A stretch of 22,814 bases of DNA from Mnemiopsis leidyi (lineage: Eukaryota > Ctenophora > Tentaculata > Lobata > Bolinopsidae). The DNA is taken from positions 237,995-260,808 of the forward strand of contig JH153415.1 in the NCBI GenBank assembly GCA_000226015.1, written 5' to 3'. Under the pieces are notes generated by a model. The model was not told the origin of the DNA and searched no databases. It saw only the letters and a program-made list of their open reading frames with translations. How positions within the stretch are numbered: the stretch's first letter is position 1; every line of letters starts with the position of its first letter. The translations under genes were made by a program, and so were the position numbers. This document shows positions 9,113-19,200 of the stretch, piece after piece.

Positions 9113-11448
9113 ACTAAATCTAAATTAAAGAAAATAAGGACTTATAATTATATTATTGCAGTAACGTGAAGTCCCAAGGATTGAATGATTGGTGATTTGG
9201 ATCGATTCAGATTATATTATAAATCCTAAAATCGCTATGTGATGTCATGTTGGCTGTGGTTCAGCATGAGCCAAAGAATCAACCATGATTGATGTCATGC
9301 TTTTAGCGTTAGTTGCAAAAAGTAAAGAATTTTCAAAATTTAACAATTAAAGGAGATAATGGCTATGACTTTCTTAATCATCGTTGTATCCTAAATGTTT
9401 CACATTTAAAGATTTGTTTGTGTGGAATAGTGTCAGAACGGAACAATTTTTAGGTGTTACTGTCAGTACAAAACTAATATAACTGCAAAAACCACCTTAA
9501 CACTTATCCAGAAGTTTTCAGGACTAGTAATCAAGCTTCAAACTTAAATCCCCTGTTCTAAAAGAAACCAGCTGATATACCGTGTTATCATACAGTGTTC
9601 TGTCTAACTCTAACTCAGTTCTAACTTCACAACACGTGACACCGATACAAACACTTCACAGGAAAAGAAAACAAATCTAGACTTTATTGGAATTGTTTTT
9701 TGTCTTTAAGTTTACTGTGAACAGCGTCATTAAGGCCCATATTTTGTCCACTGTACTTCTACTTCTAGTTCTATCTCAGCCAGACATACAGAAAATTACA
9801 AGAAACCTTTAGAATTGACCATCACAACCCCTGTACAAACCTTCTCAGTCCCTAACAGCTACTTTAGCATGAAAAACCAGATAATTTAATGAAATGGACG
9901 CATCACAGCCGCAGACAAGAGCTATGCAACTAATATCACTTTCATGATGATCCCTATTTCTATCAATATACTTCAGGATACCAATTCCTTCCTGAGACTG
10001 CAGTGCCCAAGCACCGAAAGCTTCAGATAAGCGACATTAAGTATTTATTTCTACACAACCCTTCCTACAATATACCCGACAAGACAAGCAAGGAAGGAGA
10101 CACGATGAGAGATTCTATCATCGCCAATTTGAAGTTTGAGAGGAACTGCTCTTTACATAGGAGTCAGTGTTGATATTCATATGAAATTGGGAGGGCATAA
10201 TACAGAACCTCGATGCAAAAACCCAAAATTTGGACTCTGAGAGGAAAAAATAAATTCCTCCTCTAGCCAATGCGAAAGCAGGATGATGATTGATCCTTGT
10301 TAAAGGTTGACAAAATCTCCCCAAACTAGGATGTCGACAAAGACTTTCACCCTACCACCACACGATAAGCGAAATAACGGACTGATAAAACGAGAGCCTC
10401 TGTGTGCAGGCTGAATGTTATTCCATTAAAGCACGGTTCGGCGATAGCTAACGCAATTTACTTCAGTTTCCTGGCGCTGTACTACGCCATTGGCCCGTCC
10501 CGCTTCCTGGCTGCCGAGTTTGCTTACAGCCAAACGGAAGCTTCATTGTGAAAAACATCGCTTGCTTTTCTCCGCTCAGTTCACCTACCGATACGAATGA
10601 GAACAAATACATTTGTAAGGGTGTAAATCTCGGATTTAGCTCGGATATTTATCTAGAGCAGGTACTACAAGTGGTATTTTACGATCATTCCGGCAATTGG
10701 TGAAGCAATTCCGTTGTGAGGCAAAATTGGGGCCAAATTTAAAAACTGACAAGACACATTACAGCACCGCAGTACAATTCAACATTTAGGGAAAGCGCTT
10801 CAAAATTTAATTAAGTTCCAGGTCAGTTTGGTAATTGGTGACCCGCAGAAATTTCAAAGAAAATATTTTTAGTCACTAAAAATACAGTCAAATAAGTGGT
10901 AGTAGACCATGTACTGATTACCGTCTGATATTTCCATTATTAGGACCAACCTAAAATTAAAATTGGTATTAGAAATTAGTTGTTCTTATTACTGTTATGT
11001 CACTGAGAGAAATTGTACTTTGTGGTATGAAATTTTTTGATAATTTATCGAAATAAAATTTGAAATTTTCCTCTGACATTATAAAGAAGGTCCGGTTACA
11101 TTAGTAAATTCATGTAAAAAGATTGTGGATGAAGAGTGAAGACCCAGAATTTTCTAGTAAATCGCTTTCAAAAGAATGATGCACTCAATGCTATTTTAAA
11201 CTTTTACAAGGCCTCGATTGGTCAAAACCCTCCTTAAGTACTTCTAACTTTTAGTCGATGGCATGTTGAAGTAACAGCTTTAATGGCCAGAAGTTAAAAT
11301 ACGGTTCTTCTGTTGTTAAAGCAAGGCAAGAGAAGCCGGACGTAGGGCTTCAATGGACACCGTGTCACCGGTTATTTTAACACCTACTGTTGATGGGAGG
11401 TTGTGCTGAATTGTAATCAGCAGCTCGGGGCATTGTCAAGAAATAGTC

Positions 11449-11935
11449 AACATGGTGAAATGTTGCGTGTACTCAGTGAAATATCTCGTGAGTGTTACCA
11501 TGGTGAAATAAAGTTGCAATGGAGAAATGCTGTTACCATAGTGAAATGTTGTCACTCTAGTGGAAATGGAATGTTTTGTAATGGTGAAATACTGTTATCG
11601 CTCTAGAGGAATGTTTTGTAACGGTGAAATGCTATCTCCATAGTGAAATGATATGTTGGCACCATTGTGAAATTGCAAATTATGCTGTCATGGTGAAATG
11701 TTGTTACAATAGTGAAATTTTGTTACCACGTTGGAATGGAGTCACCACGGTGAAATGTTGTTACCAGTACCTCGGTAAAATTGCAAAATTTCCTTTATGG
11801 TGAAATTTTATTACAATGTTAGAATTTCGCTACCACGGTGAAATGTTTTTAATATAATAAAATTATGTCGTTATACTTATAGTGAAATGTTGTGGCCATG
11901 GCGACATGTTGTCGCCAACATCTGTAATGTTGTTA
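11449..11935. repeat. degenerate tandem array of GTGAAAT / GTTACCA units
   Basis: About fourteen GTGAAAT words occur in 490 bp, mostly preceded by ATG, ATA or ACG and followed by GTTGTTACCA-like sequence, giving a loose unit of about 20 bp within longer irregular units. The best units read GTTACCATGGTGAAAT, reminiscent of half of an RFX X-box. The plus-strand open frame across 11403-11606 is a by-product of the repeat. Divergence between units indicates an old minisatellite. Confidence 0.8.
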
Positions 11936-12879
11936 CTTAACTACGAAGAAAAATTGAGAACTTCGATTACTTCACACGTCAAGATGTAGGTCTCCTGGAT
12001 TTTAAACATACTTGAGAATGGAAAGCCTCAAATTGTGAAGGTGTACATTATTGACGTGACGAATCTAAGGTAAATGATCAATACTTTCCAAATCCAAAAC
12101 ATATTTGTAATACTATAATTTTTGCAATGCTGTTATTATCATTGATCATTCAAGCAGATGCAGAATCATGAACAGGATAAACAGCAAACAGTCCTGTTTA
12201 GGGTGCTGCTTGCTGCAGGTATTACTATTAGAGTCTCTCTGTAACTTTCTCAGCGTATAATCTCAAAAATAGAATCAGACATCGCCACCGCGAGTAAGAC
12301 GTTTCGAGATTTCTAAGGATTGCACAGCGCATACCAGGACGATGCACTTCATTCTAAGGGAATTTTCAGCTAATTTGTGTGCTGGACGGAAGTTACTTGC
12401 TTTTATTTCACATACCTGCCATCAGACCGCCCGTTTCTGTCAACTAGACGAAAATTGGAGTTTGAATATTAGTGGGGATAATGTTCAGTAATACATGCCA
12501 CTCGTCAATTGACGAAAAGGTTCTGTACAACTTATCCGTCTATTTATAATTAGTTCGGAAAATTTACGAAGACCAACAAAAATCACAACGATTTTCGTTA
12601 GGCTGAGGAATGTAGGCTGACATAGCAGTCGAAAGGAATGAGCGATCACTTTTAAAAGGGGAATTTGGGAGAAATTGAGGTAAAGTGACGATCCCAGGAA
12701 ACCCGGAACTGGATATAGAGGTGGTCAAGCCACAGGCATTAAAACAAGCGCATAACAAAGTTGGGACCATGATAATGGTAGTCTAAAAAGTAGACGGACT
12801 GTAAACTGGATGTGTCGGAGGTGCGTTTTCTGAAGTTCGTTGTTGACAACAATACCCGGGCGTTGAAAGCTTCCACTCG

Positions 12880-13030
12880 GGTGTCAGCAGCCAATCAGAG
12901 AACAGCAGGCTGGACACGTGACCTGCCGGACCACTCAAATTAGATTAGCGACCAGCAAGGACAGCACATCCACCAACCGGCAGAGCCCGTCAAGAGGTCA
13001 CGTGACAGGGAAAACGTGCACTCATTGGCC
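12880..13030. promoter_or_regulatory. CCAAT and E-box patch
   Basis: CCAATCAG (12891-12898), CACGTG (12915-12920), GTCACGTGAC (12997-13006) and an inverted CCAAT (ATTGG, 13024-13028) lie within 140 bp of relatively GC-rich sequence. This looks like promoter or enhancer material, but no exon was found beside it. An unseen upstream noncoding exon of tropomyosin is possible. Confidence 0.25.
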
Positions 13031-13319
13031 GGTTTACTTCCAGCAGCTAAAATTAAACAATGATTTTTAAATGTCATTAAAGATGTGTAGGCGGACTGTA
13101 TTATTTATTTCCGATTTAACTGAATCTGGCCGCTATAACCAGGAAAACTGAGTTGAAATTGTCCTTCAATCTAAAATAGGTTCCTAATATAACGAGATTT
13201 CCACCAACAAAAACCGAGATTTTCCCTGTCTAAAAACGATTGTAACTTGAAATGATGCAGGATAAGGTGGCCTGGAAGCTGAAGCCTTGTAAGGCTACAC
13301 ATTATCATATACGTCCAGG

Positions 13320-13603
13320 TTAAACATCAGCAACTTGCCCTGTCACATAAAATGTTAGGTCTTTGGCACGAGACTTCACAAAGACATCCTCCAAGACGTG
13401 CCTGAGAAGCCGTATCCTAGTAAAGCCTAGCTTGGAGTGCGAGATAGCAGCTTGAAAAACCTCTGCAGGATATGCTTGCAGTTGTGCAGAGTTGGGAACC
13501 TCTCAGAGGTGCAGGAAGGGAGTAGCACTTCCAGCTTGACCACATCTTGGTCACACTGGATACCAATACCATAAAGGATCAAAATTTCAGACCCTTGTTC
13601 TAC
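13320..13603 (-). pseudogene. decayed coding fragment, family not recognised
   Basis: On the minus strand a frame of 58 sense codons (13603-13430) has protein-like composition, with segments such as Q-C-D-Q-D-V-V-K-L-E-V and N-C-K-H-I-L-Q-R-F-F-K-L-L. It ends in TAG (13429-13427). Three bases further on, in another frame, 34 more codons (13424-13323) read R-L-L-R-H-V-L-E-D-V-F and then D-L-T-F-Y-V-T-G before TAA (13322-13320). A frame that resumes with similar character after a stop suggests a frameshifted relic of one protein. No splice sites flank it and no start codon is evident. A TAA lies directly before the first codon. I cannot name the family. Confidence 0.35.
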
Positions 13604-14427
13604 TTATGAGTTTACGATCATGAATATGAGACACGGTTCGAAAAGTTATCTCCAAATGTCAAGTTTATAAATTTCACTCCTTTAGTTTCATGTAGGTGAT
13701 CAGAAGTTAAAACTCAAGACTAGAAACTCATTTAATCTTACGAAAGTTACCAAGTTCATCATTGTGACGTAGGTGCGACAGCGCCGAACGCTAAGATGGA
13801 ACTACCGTGATTATGATATTCTAACCCTTCCGACTACTTTTACTACGACAAGCTTTCTAGTTTGGGAGTAACAATACAATCTTGCCCAGATAAGAAGATT
13901 TGCAAAATAAGAAAGTATCTCACCGCTCACGACAAACAGATAAATGCAGTAAGAGTCCTGCTCGGCAGTTAAATACTTAGTCGTGGCTAGGCGTCGAGGT
14001 GCCGGACACGTTACTCCTAAGAAGCAACCAAGAAGTATCGCGCTTTCAGTCCGTTTTCAACTGTTCATTTGGCTACCACTCAAGTTCCGTCAAAACTTTT
14101 AGGTAAAACGCTACTTTTTTTGGCCATGTGACGGTTTAAAAACTGCTTGAATGAAACAAGTATATACCGAGTTGTACGTTATTTTGAGGCTATAACATTT
14201 TCACTTTTCACTATACCAATACTAAGATCGAGATCGAATCCAATATGAAATCGCCCAAACAAATTGTTTTTTATATTTTTACCGGATTACTCTCAGTTTT
14301 ATTGAGTGGGACACTGATAAGCTATGAACTCTATTAAATTACACCTCCAGAAATTATATGAAATGGTTTTTAAGGTTTATGCCGGATTTTGTTGGTCAAA
14401 TAATTTAATGTCACACGTATTGTACCT

Positions 14428-14452
14428 AAGTTTTGGCAAAATGCCAAAACTT
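14428..14452. promoter_or_regulatory. 25-bp palindrome containing a full NFI consensus
   Basis: AAGTTTTGGCA, a 3-nt centre and its exact reverse complement. Inside, 14433-14447 reads TTGGC-N5-GCCAA, the canonical dimeric nuclear factor I site. It is intergenic, 1.8 kb beyond the IFRD stop and 5.7 kb upstream of the outer tropomyosin exon. Confidence 0.55.
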
Positions 14453-15463
14453 GGCTGCTCCGAAACTAATATGGCTCAGATTTAGCAGCCGCGGATTTGA
14501 CGTTTAACTCTTGAAACGTTGAGAGTAATCGGGCAACTGAAAGTTCAATCTGAGAAATCGCGAGATTTCATATCTAATAGCTGCATCAATACTGTTAAAA
14601 AGTAGGAAAATAATTTAACTTGGAATTATGAAAGGATAAAATGGAAATAAATAAATGGTGGGAAATGTTTTCATAAATATTCAACGAATGCAGACTCAAA
14701 AACATCTATAGAACAGCTTACAACATATGTAGAACCAATTTTCTTGTCTAAGCTAGACGAATGCTAAATTTCAGCCTGACCGTGGCTTCTCAGGTGCCGA
14801 TTTAATTTTCGGCACTTTAGGTCCTCGTTTTACGAATTTCTCTTTGTAAGGAGTCTAGTTCGGAAATTTTCATTGATTTTAGGGTAATTTTCGATGTGCT
14901 ATTTTTCTCGAGTTAATAAAAGAGAACCACATTTCAATACAAGCTATGGAAGAAGATGGAACCAGGACCCAGAAACACAGTACTGTAACATTCTATCGGA
15001 ACAAAATAGGCAGTCTGATTGAGACAAGGCAGCGTTACAGAGAAACTGGAAGTTCCGAGTCAGTTCCAACATGGTAGTTCCCAGATATAATTAGTAAAGA
15101 AGACACATTGTAGGCGGACAATGGCGAGGTCCAGGTGTAACTTTGGTGTTGAGAGATGTCCACTACAGTTCCGGGTCCGCCTAATTACCCGCCTACCTTT
15201 AACTATCATACCCAAAACTTTATTTCTATTCCTACCTCGACCAGGACTCGGTCCCCCTCTGCAATGGAAGTAGCGATCGTGTTTTACATGATTTCCCGTA
15301 GATTCTGTTGGATAGAACTTTTCATGCGTGCTGGAATTCCGCTTGGCTACACGATGTGAGCCGTGTACACGGTTAAAGCTTGCTGACATTACACCTGGCC
15401 AGTTAACAGCAGCTACAGCTTATCATCGAGTGCTCGCAGTTGGAATTTCACGCTGCCCTGGCC

Positions 15464-15582
15464 GTCAGGTGACCTGGTTTTGAAGGGGTCACGTGACTTT
15501 AGGGCAATCAAGTCCTTGGGTAGAGGTCACGTGACTTGTCATCGCCGTTGTCGCTGTGAATAAGACAAGGAGGTCACATGAC
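15464..15582. promoter_or_regulatory. cluster of four palindromic E-boxes
   Basis: GTCAGGTGAC (15464-15473), GTCACGTGAC (15488-15497 and 15526-15535) and GTCACATGAC (15573-15582) all fit the decamer GTCANNTGAC, with starts 24, 38 and 47 bp apart. GTCACGTGAC matches the CLEAR/USF-type E-box. The cluster lies just beyond the probable IFRD polyadenylation site. Confidence 0.45.
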
Positions 15583-15804
15583 TGTGCCTTTGCAGGGTTG
15601 GCTGCAAAAATTTACCTTGCGCAACACTGTGCATTTACATAGTTGGAAACTTTGGAATTTTTGAGAGATGTTCTAAATTTAGTGCTTATGCCATAAAGTG
15701 GAAGTAGCAACTGTTGAGCAGCTTTATGGTTGTTCAGAAGTCAAACATTTTTTACTTTGAACAAAAGTTGCGCCAATGCTTCACAAAAACTTAAAAACAC
15801 AAAA

Positions 15805-15810
15805 TTTATT
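15805..15810 (-). terminator. candidate polyadenylation signal of IFRD
   Basis: AATAAA on the minus strand (TTTATT on plus). It is the first exact match downstream of the IFRD stop and would give a 3'UTR of about 400-420 nt. Confidence 0.45.
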
Positions 15811-15966
15811 TTAACTCTGGACTGCTTCTTGTCAAGTCATATTTTTTAGCGCGCAAGAATCCTAAGAAACCACGGTCCACGTATCTTTTTTCCATAACAA
15901 TTTTATAATGATCTTGTTTACATGGACTACAAATATATTACAAGATATACCCACTATATAGGTTCA

Positions 15967-16102
15967 ACTCGGCTTGAGTAAAACTTACTACCATGCTATC
16001 CGCTGATACCATAAAATTTAGAAGCTTTTTGGAAAGTTCAACTATCTATTCTGATTTTGATTTGCAAAACTAATATCAGGTAAACTATAACTCAAGCCGA
16101 GT
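15967..16102. repeat. 13-bp inverted repeat in the IFRD 3'UTR
   Basis: ACTCGGCTTGAGT (15967-15979) and its exact reverse complement (16090-16102) enclose 110 bp. Similarity continues weakly inward (towards TTACC words). This could be a 136-bp MITE or a 3'UTR stem. I see no convincing target-site duplication. A separate GCCCC-TC-GGGGC palindrome lies at 16152-16163. Confidence 0.6.
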
Positions 16103-16208
16103 CAAGAAGTTTTATCTAAACTGATCTCTACGTGAAATTCCCGGGTTGGTCGCCCCTCGGGGCACATTTAAAGTCTACTGATGATGATATTCCTAAATTC
16201 GACAGTCA

Positions 16209-16286
16209 TCACACCACCATGCGTTTGTCACGCTGCCTCAACATGCTCTTCTGGCGGGCCTTGTGGCAGGCGGCGTTGAGCTTCTT
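16209..16286 (-). CDS. IFRD: IFRD last coding exon
   Basis: Acceptor TTTTCAG, then 25 codons from K-K-L-N-A-A-C-H-K-A-R to R-D-K-R-M-V-V and TGA (16211-16209). The K-A-R...R-D-K-R pattern is the conserved basic C terminus of the family (human F-K-A-R-T-K-A-R and R-D-K-R). Phase 0 with the preceding exon gives K-L-E-M-K-K-L-N-A-A, aligning without gap to K-L-E-R-H-L-M-N-A-A as I recall it from insects. Confidence 0.88.
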   Translation of the reverse strand, partial: KKLNAACHKARQKSMLRQRDKRMVV

Positions 16287-19200
16287 CTGAAAATAAACCC
16301 TGGGTTAACGCAGCCCACATTGCCTTCACACAAACCCCGACTTTAGGGGAACTGGTTACTTTCTTATGTTTAATATTATGCCCTTTTATGGCAATTTTAT
16401 GATCCGGCCAGAGTGATGAAAAACATTCCACAAAAACTCTTATATCTCCGGCTTCTCCGACGTCGCATCTACAGCTGGTGATGATAACATTTGCTAAATC
16501 AGATCCCCTACAAGAAGTATTTGATTCGAACAGCCACTATCGAACGAAGTGAAGCTGAGGCAAAGTGCCCTGTCTCTCACAATCTTTACAGTTGGAATTT
16601 ATCCGATATTTAACAATATGGCCGATTATATTTAGGAGAACACAAGTGGGTTTTGATCTTTGTCAATTAATTAATGTGTTTAATTATCGGAAAATATTTC
16701 ACGGAGGTCAGGGAGCGGACTATTGATTTCCGTACAGCAATAATAACTTTTTGCGTGACCAACCAAAAAAGCAGCCTTAATACCAAATCTTTTAACAAGC
16801 TGCATATATTTCACCACTCACCACTTTCAATTAGCGGCCTGAATTTTACCACTCACCGCTTTAAACAAGCTCGGCCTGAATATCAACACTTACCATTTCC
16901 AACTTGTCGCCTCTTGAAACAGGCTCGATCCTCAGTGGTACAGCTCCAAGACCGAATATCTCTCGGACAAATATGTTTTGTTGGAGGTGTAGGGAGGTAG
17001 AGGTCCCAAGAATTTCCTTGATAGCTCCGTATTGTACTCTTTCCGACCAGGATGTTAGCGTTAGAGTCTCGTTCAGAGAGATCTTAACTTGTTCGTGTAC
17101 GTCACCTAAACAGTAGAAAGATGGTTATCGGACGACGGACAGCGTTATTAGAACTTATCTCTGAGTGGATTGAAATTTTAGAGGATTCAGAGGAATAAAA
17201 TCAGTTTTACTTTTTAGATATTTGTACGACTCAATAGGTATGAATTTGAAATATGAATAATTTCATTCTAGAAAATTAATTGTATTTTAAATGATCACAG
17301 ATCATTTGCTATACCTTCTCCAGACACCAATGCGTATATTTCTCTAAAAGACGCTCTCTGTACCTTTCTATCTCGTTTTGCACGGAACTTAGCTCCGTCA
17401 GTTTGCAGTTTGTCCAGGTCCTCTAACAATTCCTCCAAATCTTCCACCTGGAAAATAACGTACAAATTTCCTTGTTCGAGAAACCAAATTTTACGAATCT
17501 AGGAAAGTAATTACCACTTTCAAAGATTTATATTTAGGTCCAAGATATTCCGTACTACTAGGGCTACTTAGCACAGTAGAACATGTTTGATGTAACAAGT
17601 TATAAGTCGGCACTCCCTGAATAAACTAGTTGAGTGATAATTACGGCTTCGTACGGGACGTAACTCAGAGGGAGAAATATTTAAGCTGAACTTTATCGCC
17701 CTTTATTCGGATTAAAAGTATAAATATATTCAAATATGATTGTTGTAAGGACTCTTGATCGCTCAAATTACGAGTTACATAAAGTATCGAAAGGGTTTAT
17801 ATCCTGGTTTATGTATGACATCATGGTTTGCTAATATATTGAATTCAAAGTGCTCTTATAAAATGTTAAGAAATAAAGCGCAAGGATCGACATAAATCTG
17901 CAAAGCACACTCGTTTAAGCCAAATATTTAAGACCGCCTCATGCTCAAGTATATGAAAGTTTACCAGTATAGTACCATTATAGTACCAGTAAGTAGTGTT
18001 AACATCACAATCAAAATCCCACCTGTTCGTCAAACAGTTCATCATAGTCACGACCAAGTTCGAATACGTGGGCAATAAACTCGCCAGCTTCGATCCTAAC
18101 TTCGACGTTACCGTTCTTCAGCAGAGATCGTGCGGAGGGCAGTAACCTGACAAGATAGGAGATATAACACTTCTACAAATAATAACAGCGTGAATCGTCA
18201 CAACACTTTCTTTAAGATTGGGTAACGTTCAACTATGGAGTTCTTGAGATTTGTTTTGATCTAAACAACTTTATACGCACATATGAATGACGTTTTTTCG
18301 TTCGGTGGGCGTGCAGACAGTAAGGATGAGAGAGATAGCAGCTAACGAGTTTATTATCACGTCTGGGTCATTTTGTTTTACTTTTTCTCGCAGTAGAACC
18401 AGAAGTTCTTTCCTGTCATCGATGTTATCTACAGGTAGGAGTTGGTGCAGAATTAAGAAAATGTTTAATTTGGTGACAAATTCAAAAAAGAAACCGCGTT
18501 GATAACTATAACCCAAACATTTGTACTGATTAGTCTAAACTGATTTGTGATACTGCAAGGATGAAGTTTTAATAAACCTACCTGAACAAAGAAAACATAA
18601 CACAGCCAGCTTAAAGATAATCTTAGCGCGCTGCCCGACATCCGCACTCCCATCATTTATGTCACACAACAAGAACGTCTTGAGTTCCGTGTACAAGGAT
18701 TCCATGTCAATCTCCTCCCCACATTGCAGGCAGTACAGCACTGCGAGCTGGGACGTAGTCAGTTTCTCTGAGCCTTTACCTGAAACACAGGCATAATTTC
18801 ATTAAAAAAATGCAGCTGATAGTAGCCATAAGTTATTAAATCTCATTCTTCACATTAAGTTACTTTGCTAATTTTATCAGTAGAATTGTTATGTATTTTC
18901 AAGTCTACAGAGAAAGTTATCGTAACTTTAAAACTGATTTGCTGTGAAACTTTCAAATCCGAATCCACTAAAAAGCGTTTAAATACCGCCATGTCGGGAA
19001 ACCGATGACCATTATTAAATGTAATATCTTAGAACATTGTTTTTCGCAAATTCCAGATAATTTCCTGGAGCTGATCCAGACTTCGCCGACCGACGGTTTT
19101 GATGAGCTAATGCCTAGTAAAAGTGAACATTTCATGCTTGATGCTAGCCTTCCAGTGGCGATATAAGAAGGTCATTCAGGTTAGTTCCACATTAAATTCT

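Larger units (their letters stand above)
8759..16208. other. intergenic region between tropomyosin and IFRD
   Basis: 7.4 kb with no intact gene on either strand. Contents in order: foldback and 74-bp repeats (8764-9112), plain AT-rich DNA (9113-10440), a GC-richer patch with ATTGG and ETS-like TTCC words (10440-10620), AT-rich DNA, a GTGAAAT array (11449-11935), a CpG/CCAAT patch (12830-13040), a decayed coding fragment (13320-13603), an NFI palindrome (14433-14447), E-box cluster (15464-15582) and the IFRD 3'UTR. Open frames at 10118-10324, 12564-12770 and 15060-15389 were judged chance. Confidence 0.5.

Noticed and set aside
11403-11606. 67-codon open frame
   Set aside because: It is a by-product of the GTGAAAT array, whose repeats exclude stops in one frame.
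15060-15389. Overlapping open frames on both strands (109 and 67 codons)
   Set aside because: Neither shows a domain, and the proline- and basic-rich runs follow local composition. No splice sites frame them.
17338-17368. Shorter IFRD exon ending at the internal GTACAG
   Set aside because: It would put the next exon out of frame and remove the conserved Q-R-x-x-F-R motif; reading through to GTATAG restores both.
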